The notes under the pieces: model-generated
The model's input: the letters and a program-made list of their open reading frames with translations, nothing else
Databases searched by the model: none
What the model was told of the DNA's origin: nothing
Position numbers and translations under genes: made by a program
NCBI RefSeq assembly: GCF_027568515.1
Contig: NZ_JANKZF010000037.1
Location: 1 to 37,571 of the forward strand
Origin: Arthrobacter sp. HY1533
GTDB lineage: Bacteria; Actinomycetota; Actinomycetes; Actinomycetales; Micrococcaceae
Length of the DNA: 37,571 nucleotides
Reading direction: 5' to 3'
In this document: in pieces, positions 22,655 to 30,737 of the stretch
Position numbering within the stretch: position 1 is the first letter of the stretch
Layout of the letters: the number at the start of each line of letters is the position of its first letter

Positions 22655-23656
22655 TTAGACCTCCAGCAGCGGCCCAAACGCCGCGCGGTCGTTCTGGCGG
22701 GGGTCTTCCTTGTCGCGGACCACCATGATGGGCCCCTTGGCGTGGTGGCGCACCCCGTCGGTGGTGGAGCCGAGCATCATGCCCGCAAAGCCGCCGCGTC
22801 CGCGCGTGCCCATGACCAGCAATTCAGCGGTTTCCGTGGCCTTGACCAGGACCTCAACGGCGGCGCCTTCAACAAGCTGAACCTCAATGGGCAGCTTCGG
22901 GAAGTGGCTGCGCAGCCACCGCTCACCGGCGTCCAGCTGCTCCTGGATCTCCGCGAACAAGGCTTCGCGGTCCACGGGCGCGGGCATCCAGGCAAGTGAT
23001 CCCGTGTAAGGCTGGACGGCGCAGATGATGCGCAGCGTGCAGCCGCTGCGCTCGGCCTGCTCGGCCGCAAGAAGCACGGCGTAGCGGGCCTGGTCGGATC
23101 CGTCCACGCCCACCACAACCACCTTTTCAATGGCCTTGGCGGGAGTTTCCCCTGGCGCGTCCGCGAAGCGCTTGGCGCAACTCAGCGGCACCGTCACGGT
23201 GGCGCATTTCGAGTGGGCCGGGAGCGCCGTGCTGACACTGCCCAGCAGGCGGCCAATGAAGCCGCCGCGCCCGCGGGAGCCGAAAACCAGCAGTTCGGCG
23301 GTTTCGCTCATGTCCAGCAGGACTCCTGCGGCGTCGCCGTTTTCGACGCGCGCGTCCATTTCCACGTCGAGGTGGGCCACCTTGGCCGCGGATTCGCGAA
23401 GGACCGCTTCGGCACCCTGGCGGATGACGTCGTCGTCCACGGTGGCGTAGCCGCCGTCAAGGCCCGAGGCGGCAAATATGGGAACGGTGTAGGCGGTGAC
23501 CAGGTGTAGCGGGAGTTTGCGCAGCTTGGCTTCGCGGGCGGCCCAGACCAGGGCGCAGTTGCTCTGCTCGGAGCCGTCGATGCCAACCACAATGCCTGTG
23601 GGATCGGGCGCGGGGGCGGGTGTTGCGCCCTGCGTTTCTTCCTGTGGGGTGCTCAT
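22655..23656 (-). CDS. Tandem universal stress protein (two USP domains)
   Basis: The 333-residue protein carries two UspA-type domains, the common actinobacterial arrangement. Domain 1 starts TGIVVGIDGSEQSNCALVWAAREA and ends with the ATP-binding pattern GSRGRGGFIGRLLGSVS. Domain 2 starts VVVVGVDGSDQARYAVLLAAEQA and ends GTRGRGGFAGMMLGSTT. Both keep the G-x2-G-x9-G-S/T signature, so ATP binding is expected in both halves. Such proteins help survival in hypoxia and stationary phase. I place the start at 23656, where AGGAGG precedes MSTPQEE; the open frame extends further but the extra 45 residues are basic and unlike the family. Confidence 0.94.
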   Translation of the reverse strand: MSTPQEETQGATPAPAPDPTGIVVGIDGSEQSNCALVWAAREAKLRKLPLHLVTAYTVPIFAASGLDGGYATVDDDVIRQGAEAVLRESAAKVAHLDVEMDARVENGDAAGVLLDMSETAELLVFGSRGRGGFIGRLLGSVSTALPAHSKCATVTVPLSCAKRFADAPGETPAKAIEKVVVVGVDGSDQARYAVLLAAEQAERSGCTLRIICAVQPYTGSLAWMPAPVDREALFAEIQEQLDAGERWLRSHFPKLPIEVQLVEGAAVEVLVKATETAELLVMGTRGRGGFAGMMLGSTTDGVRHHAKGPIMVVRDKEDPRQNDRAAFGPLLEV

Positions 23657-23872
23657 GGTGCGCCTCCTGGTTCTTGTGTGCCGGAGGGTGCGGCTGCGCC
23701 TTGGCGCCTCTCCATCGCGGCCTGTACTTGTGACTATTGCCGGTTCGGACACCCCCGTCAAGTTGCCCCGCAGCAGGAGCAAAAAAGTCACGTAATCTGC
23801 TTTTCACACAGCGGCGCCGGGATGTGGCAAAGTGTACGCAGATTAAGTTACTGGACAGTAGCGTGAAAGTGG

Positions 23873-25177
23873 ATGGCAACGATGCAACTGCTTAAGCAAA
23901 ACCTCGAGGACGGCCGTGCGGGCAGGCCCGCGCCCGCCGCAATGTGGCCGGCAGCCAATGCCGCGTGCACCGGTCTGCAATTCCCCCTCGCCGCCCTGGA
24001 CCTGGCCGCCCTGTCCCACAATGCCGGCTCCTTGTTGCGCCGGGCTGCGGGCAAGCCCATCCGCGTGGCCAGCAAGTCCATCCGCAGCAAGGAGGTCCTC
24101 AAGGCCGTCCTTGCACAGCCCGGCTTTGCCGGCATCCTGGGGTTCACGCTGCCGGAGGCCCTCTGGCTGGCCCACGACCCCTCCGATGCCTTCACCGACA
24201 TTGTGGTGGCGTATCCGACGGCGGACGCGGACGCGGTGCGGGCCCTGGCCGCGAGTGCCTCGGCCTGCGCCAGGGTCACCTTGATGGTGGACTCCACTGA
24301 ACAGCTTCAGTGGCTGGCGGCAACCCTGCGGGGGCACAGCCCGGCCGCCCCCATCCGGTTGTGCCTGGACCTGGATGCGTCCTGGCGGCCGTCGCTGGGC
24401 GGACGGACCCTGGGGCACATTGGCGTGTACCGCTCGCCGCTTCGCACCGGTGCCGACGCGATCGCCGTTGCCCTGGCCATGGACGCCCACCGCAACGGCC
24501 CCGAGCCGCTGTTCAAGCTGGTGGGGATCATGGCCTACGAGGCACAGGTGGCCGGCCTGCAGGACACCCCGCACACAGCCAACAAGGTGGCCGACCTGGC
24601 CAAGTCCGCCGTCCTGACACAGATCCAGCGCTCGTCCATGGCGGAAATCAACCACCGCCGCGGCAACGTGGTGGCGGCAGTGCGGAACGTCGCCGAACTG
24701 GAGTTCGTCAACGGCGGCGGCACCGGCAGCCTGGAACTGACCACTGCCGACCCCTCAGTCACAGAGCTGGCCGCAGGATCGGGCCTCTTTGGCCCCACCC
24801 TCTTTGACGGCTACTCGCGCTTCACCCCTGCCCACGCCGTCGGATTTGCCGCCCCCGTGGTCAGGCGGCCGGGACCGGAGCTGGTCACGGTCCTGGGCGG
24901 CGGCTGGATCGCTTCGGGCCCGTCCGGCCCGGACAGGTCCCCCGTGCCCGTGCACCCTGCGGGGCTGTCCCTCATTGGCACTGAGGGCCCCGGCGAGGTG
25001 CAGACCCCGCTGCGCGGTGCGGCCGCGGCCCAGCTGCGCATTGGCGACAAGGTGTGGTTCCGGCACGCCAAGTCCGGTGAAATTTGTGAACATGTCGATG
25101 CCCTGGAAGTGCTCGACGGCGGGCACCTCCAAGGCAGCATCCCCACCTACCGGGGCGAAGGGAAGGCATTCGTATGA
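23873..25177 (+). CDS. PLP-dependent alanine-racemase-fold enzyme (D-threonine aldolase / D-serine dehydratase-like)
   Basis: The 434-residue protein has the N-terminal alanine-racemase barrel (about 40-290) and a C-terminal D-serine-dehydratase-like beta domain. Lys68 in RVASKSIRSKEVL is the probable PLP lysine. The C-terminal SGEICEHVDAL places Cys405 and His407 where related enzymes bind a metal. Relatives cleave D-threo-3-hydroxy amino acids or deaminate D-serine, and actinobacterial copies are annotated amino acid deaminase/aldolase. The true substrate is unknown. The next gene overlaps by four bases (ATGA), so the enzyme works with the lactone oxidase. The ribosome-binding site is weak, and ATG codons at 23873 and 23882 both fit. 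Confidence 0.85.
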   Translation: MATMQLLKQNLEDGRAGRPAPAAMWPAANAACTGLQFPLAALDLAALSHNAGSLLRRAAGKPIRVASKSIRSKEVLKAVLAQPGFAGILGFTLPEALWLAHDPSDAFTDIVVAYPTADADAVRALAASASACARVTLMVDSTEQLQWLAATLRGHSPAAPIRLCLDLDASWRPSLGGRTLGHIGVYRSPLRTGADAIAVALAMDAHRNGPEPLFKLVGIMAYEAQVAGLQDTPHTANKVADLAKSAVLTQIQRSSMAEINHRRGNVVAAVRNVAELEFVNGGGTGSLELTTADPSVTELAAGSGLFGPTLFDGYSRFTPAHAVGFAAPVVRRPGPELVTVLGGGWIASGPSGPDRSPVPVHPAGLSLIGTEGPGEVQTPLRGAAAAQLRIGDKVWFRHAKSGEICEHVDALEVLDGGHLQGSIPTYRGEGKAFV

Positions 25178-26481
25178 GTGAGTGGCGCAATTGGGCCGGC
25201 GACCAGCGGTGCAGGCCCGCGGCCGTGTCCCGCCCCAGCACAGTGGCGGAGGTTTCGGCACTTGCCGCGGCCGCCGCGGCGTCGGGCGGCACACTGAAGG
25301 CCGTGGGTGCCGGGCACAGCTTCACCGACATAGCCCTGACCAACGGCACCCAGCTCAAGCTGGACGGCATCAGCGGGCTGCTCAGCGTTGACCGGGAGGC
25401 CAAGCTGGCCACGCTGGCCGGCGGCACGCGCCTGCACGAGGTTCCGGCGCTTCTGGCACCCTACGGGCTGGCCATGGAAAACCTGGGCGACATTGACCGG
25501 CAGTCCATCTCCGGGGCCATCTCCACCGGCACCCACGGAACGGGCCTGAAGTTTGGCGGCATCGCCACCCAGGTGCGGGCATTGACGCTCGTCACGGGCA
25601 CCGGCGAGGTGCTGCACTGTTCCGCCGTTGAGAACGCCGACGTCTTTGCCGTTGCCAGGGTGGGCCTGGGCGCCCTGGGCATCATCACATCCGTGACTTT
25701 GCAGTGCGTTGATGCGTTCATGCTGCACGCCGTGGAACAGCCCGAGCCCCTGGTCTCCGTGCTGGAGTCGCTGCCCGGGCGCTGGGGCGCCGGAGACCAC
25801 TTTGAGTTCTACTGGTTCCCGCACACGCAGACGGCCCTGACCAAGGCGAACACGCGCCTTGCCCCGGGGAGCCTGCCGCCGGGTGTTGGGCCGCTGTCCA
25901 CGGCACGGCATGTGGTGGACGACGTGCTGGTCTCCAACAAGTTGTTCTCCACCCTGTGCACTGTCTCCGGAAAGGTTCCCGCGGCCATTCCTGCCATCAA
26001 CAGGACCGCCGTGAAGCTGACCGGGAACAGGGAATTTGGCGACGCCTCCCACAAGGTGTTTGCCACAGAGCGCACCACGCGCTTCCGGGAAATGGAATAT
26101 GCCGTGCCGCTGGAGGAGGTCCCCGCCGTGCTTGGCGGGCTGGAAGCCATGATCGAGCGGCGGGGGCTGCAAATTTCCTTCCCCGTGGAGGTGCGCTGCG
26201 CCGCTGCGGACAACATTGCCCTGTCCACGGCCAGCGGCCGCGAAAGCGGCTACATTGCTGTCCACCAGCACATCAAAAGCAACCCTTTTGAGTACTTCCG
26301 GGCGGCCGAGGAAATCTTCCGTGCCCATGGCGGGCGGCCGCACTGGGGCAAGTGGCACTTTCTCCAATCGAAGGACTTTGAAGGGCTCTACCCAGACCTC
26401 GAAAAGTTCTGTAAGGTTCGAGATGTTCTCGATCCCAAACGGGTTTTCAGCAACGCATACCTGGACCGGGTTCTCCCTTGA
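25174..26481 (+). CDS. FAD-dependent aldonolactone oxidase (D-arabinono-1,4-lactone oxidase family)
   Basis: The 435-residue protein is a VAO-family flavoenzyme. The FAD-binding half (about 10-180) contains VGAGHSF, in which His48 corresponds to the residue that binds FAD covalently in plant, yeast and Streptomyces homologues, and SISGAISTGTHGTG. The C-terminal ALO domain ends with RPHWGKWHF (HWGK at 390-393) and DPKRVFSNAYLDRVLP, both diagnostic. The family oxidises aldonolactones or polyols (alditol oxidase belongs to it) and most members reduce O2. Coupling to the preceding PLP enzyme by a four-base overlap suggests a joint catabolic or cofactor role. The physiological substrate cannot be read. 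Confidence 0.92.
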   Translation: MSEWRNWAGDQRCRPAAVSRPSTVAEVSALAAAAAASGGTLKAVGAGHSFTDIALTNGTQLKLDGISGLLSVDREAKLATLAGGTRLHEVPALLAPYGLAMENLGDIDRQSISGAISTGTHGTGLKFGGIATQVRALTLVTGTGEVLHCSAVENADVFAVARVGLGALGIITSVTLQCVDAFMLHAVEQPEPLVSVLESLPGRWGAGDHFEFYWFPHTQTALTKANTRLAPGSLPPGVGPLSTARHVVDDVLVSNKLFSTLCTVSGKVPAAIPAINRTAVKLTGNREFGDASHKVFATERTTRFREMEYAVPLEEVPAVLGGLEAMIERRGLQISFPVEVRCAAADNIALSTASGRESGYIAVHQHIKSNPFEYFRAAEEIFRAHGGRPHWGKWHFLQSKDFEGLYPDLEKFCKVRDVLDPKRVFSNAYLDRVLP

Positions 26482-26558
26482 TTTCCCCCTCACGGACCCA
26501 CCATGCTCCCGGCAGGTCCGCCATGAAAGTTCTCCCACCGTTCGAGGAGGCATTTGCC

Positions 26559-27167
26559 ATGACTGCTGCACCCCTGGCCGCCACGCGCCCAGCCGCGGAA
26601 GCAACCACCACGATTGTGATTGGTTCCGGCTTTTCCGCCCTGGCAGTTGCCGCCGAGCTCAACCGGCAGGGCATCAAGGCAATTGTTGTGGACAGCTTCT
26701 GCCCCCTGGGGCAGGCCACCGTGCCGCAGCCGGTCACGGGCAGCATCAGCCTGGCTGACCTGAGCGAACGCAGCGAAATCCTGCGCCTGCTGGAAAACTA
26801 CGCCCGCCGCCACAGCTTGGACATCCGCCCGTCCACACAGGCACTGGAGCTGACGCGCCAGCCCCACGAGGCGCAGGCCCACCGGCAGTGGCGCGTGCGC
26901 ACGGCAACCGGGACCCTGAGCGCCCACAGCGTGGTCTTCACCCGCGGCGCCCTGAGCCAGCTGCGCCGCGTGTTGCACAGCGTGGGAGTCACCACGGCGG
27001 CCGATGTTCGCGACGGCATGCACTCACTGGGCCTGTACCTCGTGGGGGTGGGCGACCTCGCCATCCCCAGCACCCAGGAGATCCTGCACCAGGCCAAGCG
27101 CGCCGGCCAGTCCATCAAGTCACGTGTGGCCATCCCCGAAGCCGGCCACGCCCTGGCCTTCGCCTAA
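26559..27167 (+). CDS. Miniature flavoprotein-like Rossmann protein
   Basis: This 202-residue protein starts with a dinucleotide-binding fold, TTIVIGSGFSALAVAAELNRQGIKAIVVDSF, where GSGFSA fits the GxGxSG of flavin monooxygenases. A middle region follows, RSEILRLLENYARRHSLDIRP and WRVRTATGTLSAHSVVFTRGA, resembling parts of FAD-dependent monooxygenases, and it ends in GLYLVGVGDLAIPSTQEILHQAKRAGQSI. At about half the usual length it lacks the separate NADPH domain. ATG 26559 is supported by GAGGAGG. It follows the lactone oxidase by 77 bases and probably shares the transcript, which ends at the terminator at 27179. Function unknown. Confidence 0.75.
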   Translation: MTAAPLAATRPAAEATTTIVIGSGFSALAVAAELNRQGIKAIVVDSFCPLGQATVPQPVTGSISLADLSERSEILRLLENYARRHSLDIRPSTQALELTRQPHEAQAHRQWRVRTATGTLSAHSVVFTRGALSQLRRVLHSVGVTTAADVRDGMHSLGLYLVGVGDLAIPSTQEILHQAKRAGQSIKSRVAIPEAGHALAFA

Positions 27168-27178
27168 CCCCAAACGCG

Positions 27179-27213
27179 AGAAGGCCCGGCCATGTGATGG
27201 CCGGGCCTTCTTT
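27179..27213 (+). terminator. Rho-independent terminator after the oxidoreductase operon
   Basis: AGAAGGCCCGGCCAT (27179-27193) and ATGGCCGGGCCTTCT (27197-27211) form a perfect 15-pair stem with loop GTG, followed on the plus strand by TTCTTTG. It lies between convergent genes and may also stop copC transcripts less well. Confidence 0.88.
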
Positions 27214-27231
27214 CTTTGCTTGGCGCGGAAG

Positions 27232-27861
27232 CTAGTCCTCGCTGGTGAGGCGGCGGCGGGCCACCACCACCATGGCAACGACAACGCCCACCAGCACCAC
27301 AACCAGTCCGATGACGCTCCACGGCACGGCGCTGTCGTCGGCGGCAGCTTCCGGCGCGGCCTCCGGAATTGCCGAAACCGAGGCTGCCGGGCCGGCGCCG
27401 ACAACAGGTCCCGCGGTTGCCGCGGAGCTGGCGCCGCCGCCGGCCGCCGTGGCGGTGAAGCTGAATTCACCCTCGATGGGGTGGGAATCCGAGGACACAA
27501 GGCGCCACTTGACGGTGTACTTGCCCGCCGGAGCCCCGGGCTTGAGCGCCTGCGCGGCCACCTCGTCCAGGACCTCCACAGTTCCGGAAGCCCAGTTGGT
27601 GCCTGCCGCGTCCAGGACCTGCACCTGGGAACCAATCACGGCAGGGGTGTTGCTCATGGTGATCTCGATCTTTTCCGGCACGGCCGCAACTGTCGACCCG
27701 TCCGCGGGCGAGGTGCCGGTCACGGAGTCGTGGGCCAGGGCTGCGCCCGAGGCGCCCAGCAGCAGCAGGAAAACGGCCGCGGTTGCGGCCAGCAGGCGCC
27801 GAAACAGGGACTGCGGTGTCATGTTGGTCTCACTGAACCGGCGGCGTGCAAGGCTCTTCAC
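27232..27861 (-). CDS. copC: CopC/YobA-like copper-binding exported protein with membrane anchor
   Basis: The protein has a signal peptide (RRLLAATAAVFLLLLGASGAALA), after which the mature chain starts HDSVTGTSPADGSTV, putting the copper-binding His at the first position as in CopC. The CopC domain continues through YTVKWRLVSSDSHPIEGEFSF, where the Asp and His of SDSHP complete the Cu(II) site. A low-complexity linker and one C-terminal helix (WSVIGLVVVLVGVVVAMVVV) anchor it outside the cell. I choose the GTG at 27861 because GAAGGA precedes it; an ATG at 27822 is a shorter alternative. No copD or other copper gene is next to it, so its partner is elsewhere or it acts alone. Confidence 0.88.
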   Translation of the reverse strand: MKSLARRRFSETNMTPQSLFRRLLAATAAVFLLLLGASGAALAHDSVTGTSPADGSTVAAVPEKIEITMSNTPAVIGSQVQVLDAAGTNWASGTVEVLDEVAAQALKPGAPAGKYTVKWRLVSSDSHPIEGEFSFTATAAGGGASSAATAGPVVGAGPAASVSAIPEAAPEAAADDSAVPWSVIGLVVVLVGVVVAMVVVARRRLTSED

Positions 27862-28098
27862 AGCGTGGAATCCTTCGTTTGTTTTAGGGCAGTTCATCCC
27901 ACGGTAGCCCAGAACCTTGGGAGTTTGCCCAAGTCCGGCGGGGCCCGGGGGCGGGCCGGGCACCCGGGCGCGTGCCGCCGTCCTGCGTTCAGGAACGGGG
28001 AAACTGCAGCAGGACGCAAGCCACTGCGGCGTTGCTCTACCGGCTAGTATTTCCTCGGTTAACTATTTTCTTTTTTCACTTCGCCGGGAAGGCTCCTT

Positions 28099-29553
28099 AT
28101 GGCTACCAAAACGGACGTCCGTCTGTCAGCGGTCGACAAATACTTCAAGATCACCGAACGCGGCTCGAACTACTCGCGGGAAATCCGGGGCGGCTTCGCC
28201 ACGTTCTTCGCGATGAGCTACATCGTGGTGTTGAACCCGCTGATCCTGGGCGGCGCGGACTCCTCCGGCGAGGTTTTGGGTCTGGAGCGCGTCGCGGCCG
28301 TCACGGCGTTCGTGGCCGGTGTCCTGACCATCATCATGGGCGCCTGGGCCAAGCACCCCTTTGCCATGGCGACCGGCCTGGGCGTCAACGCGTTCGTGGC
28401 CGTCACGGTGGCCACCAACCCAGGCCTGACCTGGCCTGATGTCATGGGCCTGGTGGTGCTCTCCGGCATCACCATGTTCATCCTGGTTCTCACCGGCTTC
28501 CGGACCGCCGTGTTCAAGGCAGTCCCGGAAGGCCTGAAAACGGCCATCGTGGTGGGCATCGGCATGTTCATTGCGCTGATCGGCCTGGTCAACGCCGGTT
28601 TTGTGCGCCGCATCCCCGACGTTGCCGGAACCACCGTTCCGGTTGGACTGGGCTTTGACGGCAAGCTCATGGGCTGGCCCACGCTGGTGTTCGTGGTGGG
28701 CCTGGTCCTGACCATCGGCCTGGTGGTCCGCAAGGTCAAGGGCGCCATCCTGATCGGCATCGTGGTCTCCACCATCCTGGCCAACATCCTGGAAATGACG
28801 CTGCACATTGGCCCGTCCTTCGACGGCAAGACCGCCAACCCGCAGGGCTGGTCGCTGGTTTCCCCGCAGTTGTCGGAGTGGTCCATGCCCGACCTGTCCC
28901 TCATCGGCCAGGTCAACATCTTCGGCGCGTTCAGCAAGCTGGGCGCCCTGGCGGCCATCCTGCTGGCCTTCGTGATCCTGCTGAGCATCTTCTTCGACGC
29001 CATGGGCACCATGGTGGGCCTGGCCGCCGAGGCCGGCACCATGCGCAAGGACGGCTCCATCCCCGATGTAGACAAGGTCCTGCTGGTTGACGCGTTTGGC
29101 GCGATTGCCGGCGGTGGCGCCTCCACCTCCTCGAACCAGATCTACGTGGAATCCGGCGCCGGCATTGGCGAAGGTGCCCGCACGGGCCTGGCCTCGATCG
29201 TCACAGGCCTGCTCCTGCTGCTGGCCATGTTCGTCACCCCGCTGATCAAGCTGGTCCCCTTTGAGGCTGTGGCCCCGGCCCTGGTGGTTGTTGGTTTCAT
29301 GATGGTCTCCCAGGTGGGCAAGATCGACTGGTCCGATTGGGGCATCGGCATCCCGGCATTCCTGACGTTCACCCTCATGCCGTTCACCTACTCGATCGCC
29401 AATGGCCTGGGCGCCGGCTTCATCGCGTTCGTGCTGATCCGCCTGTTCCAGGGCCGCGCCAAGGAAATCCACCCGCTCATGTGGGTTGTCGCGGCGGCCT
29501 TCCTGCTGTTCTTCGGCATCGGCACCGTGGAAGCGCTCTTCGGCATCGGTTAG
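28099..29553 (+). CDS. NCS2 purine permease (AzgA/PbuG type)
   Basis: The 484-residue membrane protein is a guanine/hypoxanthine/adenine permease of the AzgA-like branch. It starts AVDKYFKITERGSNYSREIRGGFATFFAMSYIVVLNPLIL, which is the branch's signature, and continues with ATGLGVNAFVAVTV, the segment FFDAMGTMVGLAAEAGTM, and DAFGAIAGGGASTSSNQIYVESGAGIGEGARTGLASIVTG, which lines the substrate site. About 12-14 helices are expected. GGAAGG precedes the ATG. Upstream, TAGTAT at 28045-28050 is a possible -10. It probably feeds purine salvage. A long palindrome follows the stop codon. Confidence 0.94.
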   Translation: MATKTDVRLSAVDKYFKITERGSNYSREIRGGFATFFAMSYIVVLNPLILGGADSSGEVLGLERVAAVTAFVAGVLTIIMGAWAKHPFAMATGLGVNAFVAVTVATNPGLTWPDVMGLVVLSGITMFILVLTGFRTAVFKAVPEGLKTAIVVGIGMFIALIGLVNAGFVRRIPDVAGTTVPVGLGFDGKLMGWPTLVFVVGLVLTIGLVVRKVKGAILIGIVVSTILANILEMTLHIGPSFDGKTANPQGWSLVSPQLSEWSMPDLSLIGQVNIFGAFSKLGALAAILLAFVILLSIFFDAMGTMVGLAAEAGTMRKDGSIPDVDKVLLVDAFGAIAGGGASTSSNQIYVESGAGIGEGARTGLASIVTGLLLLLAMFVTPLIKLVPFEAVAPALVVVGFMMVSQVGKIDWSDWGIGIPAFLTFTLMPFTYSIANGLGAGFIAFVLIRLFQGRAKEIHPLMWVVAAAFLLFFGIGTVEALFGIG

Positions 29554-29563
29554 CCCTTCACAT

Positions 29564-29632
29564 TCTGTGGCGCAGTAGTTGCAAGAATTTCCCTTCTTTT
29601 TGGGGAATTTTCTGCAACTACTGCGCCACAGA
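29564..29632. repeat. 69-bp palindrome between the purine permease gene and hutG
   Basis: TCTGTGGCGCAGTAGTTGCA (29564-29583) is perfectly complementary to 29613-29632, and the inner bases continue the stem as AGAA/TTCT and TTCCC/GGGAA around TTCTTTTT. It would terminate transcription by stem strength, but no U-tract follows. The arm sequence is unlike the other palindromes in the window. Confidence 0.7.
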
Positions 29633-29651
29633 TGTTTGTGGGGTGTCTGAC

Positions 29652-30677
29652 ATGACAGACGTAGAGGCGGCCCGCGGGCTGGAGTTCCACGCCTCCATGC
29701 TGTTGGCTGGAAGCATGGACTTTTCCCAGCTCAGCGTTGACGCCCCCGCCCCTGCCTGGACCGGAAGAAACGACGGCGACGGCCCCGCCCACCGCCGCTG
29801 GTGGCAGGCAGTGTCCACGGCAGCCGAACCGGCGCCCGCACAGCTGGATGCCTCCCTTCCCGGCCCGGCCGCCATGCTCGGCTTCCGCTCCGATGCTGGC
29901 GTGGCCCGCAACTTTGGCCGCACCGGGGCAGCCACCGGCCCCGCAGCCATCCGCGCGGCCCTGGGCTCCCTGGCATTCCACGGCACCCGCAACGTCACCG
30001 ACGCCGGGGACGTCGTGGTGGCAGGCGATGCACTCGAGGACGGCCAGGCCCGCGCAGGAGCTGCGCTGACCGCCATGCTCGATGCCGGAAACCTCACCTT
30101 TGTGCTGGGCGGCGGCCACGAGACAGCCTTTGCCAGCTACCTGGGCGTGGCCGGCACGGCGGCAGTGGCCAACGGTGCCCGGCTGGGCGTGCTGAACCTT
30201 GACGCGCACTTCGATCTGCGCGACGCACCGGCACCGAGTTCGGGGACCCCGTTCCTCCAGATGGCCCGCATGGAGGCGGCCGCTGGACGGGAACTGAACT
30301 ACGCCGTGGTGGGCATCAGCGAGCCCAACAACACCCGGACGCTGTTCGACACGGCGCACGAGCTGGATGTGAAGTACCTGCTGGACGAAGACTGCTCGGC
30401 CGAGCGCACGGAGGGATTCGTGTCCGCGTTCCTGGAGACCGTGGACATTGTGTACCTGACGATCGACCTGGACGTGCTCCCAGCAGCCGTGGCGCCCGGT
30501 GTAAGCGCCCCCGCCGCCTACGGCGTGCCGCTGCCGGTCATCGCTGCAGTCTGCCGGCAGGTGGCCGCCAGCGGGAAGCTGTTCCACTTTGACGTGGCCG
30601 AGCTGAACCCGGAGTACGACATCGACAGCCGCACGGCCAAGGTGGCCGCGCGGCTGATCGACACGCTCCTGCGGTAG
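29652..30677 (+). CDS. hutG: Formimidoylglutamase (arginase family)
   Basis: HutG hydrolyses N-formimidoyl-L-glutamate to glutamate and formamide, the last step of one histidine-breakdown route. It has the binuclear manganese sites of the arginase fold: GGGHETAF, LNLDAHFDLRDAP (Asp-x-His-x-Asp) and LTIDLDVLPAAVAPGVSAPAAYG (Asp-x-Asp), plus SSGTPF, which is characteristic of HutG. The early WTGRNDGDGPAHRRWW also fits. The start is uncertain: ATG 29652 has GGGGTG at fair spacing, while ATG 29715 would give the more usual N-terminal length. hutH lies about 4 kb away on the other strand. hutU and hutI are not in the window. Confidence 0.92.
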   Translation: MTDVEAARGLEFHASMLLAGSMDFSQLSVDAPAPAWTGRNDGDGPAHRRWWQAVSTAAEPAPAQLDASLPGPAAMLGFRSDAGVARNFGRTGAATGPAAIRAALGSLAFHGTRNVTDAGDVVVAGDALEDGQARAGAALTAMLDAGNLTFVLGGGHETAFASYLGVAGTAAVANGARLGVLNLDAHFDLRDAPAPSSGTPFLQMARMEAAAGRELNYAVVGISEPNNTRTLFDTAHELDVKYLLDEDCSAERTEGFVSAFLETVDIVYLTIDLDVLPAAVAPGVSAPAAYGVPLPVIAAVCRQVAASGKLFHFDVAELNPEYDIDSRTAKVAARLIDTLLR

Positions 30678-30692
30678 GACGGCGGTGGAGCC

Positions 30693-30715
30693 GGATCTCG
30701 ACAAGCTCGATCACC
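30693..30715. repeat. Short imperfect palindrome with TCTCGACAAGCTCGA core
   Basis: The bases GGATCTCGACAAGCTCGATC form an imperfect inverted repeat between the stop codons of convergent hutG and the exporter operon. From memory, a core like TCTCGACAAGCTCGA recurs in intergenic regions of Micrococcales, so this may be one copy of a dispersed repeat that doubles as a terminator. Confidence 0.4.
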
Positions 30716-30737
30716 GGGGACAAGCTCCTCCAGCCGG

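Noticed and set aside
25147-26604. Minus-strand open frame of 485 codons opposite the lactone oxidase
   Set aside because: Shadow frame with no recognisable domain. The plus-strand gene has clear FAD and HWGK motifs.
28126-29472. Minus-strand open frame of 448 codons opposite the purine permease
   Set aside because: Gln-, His- and Asp-rich shadow of a certain NCS2 permease gene.
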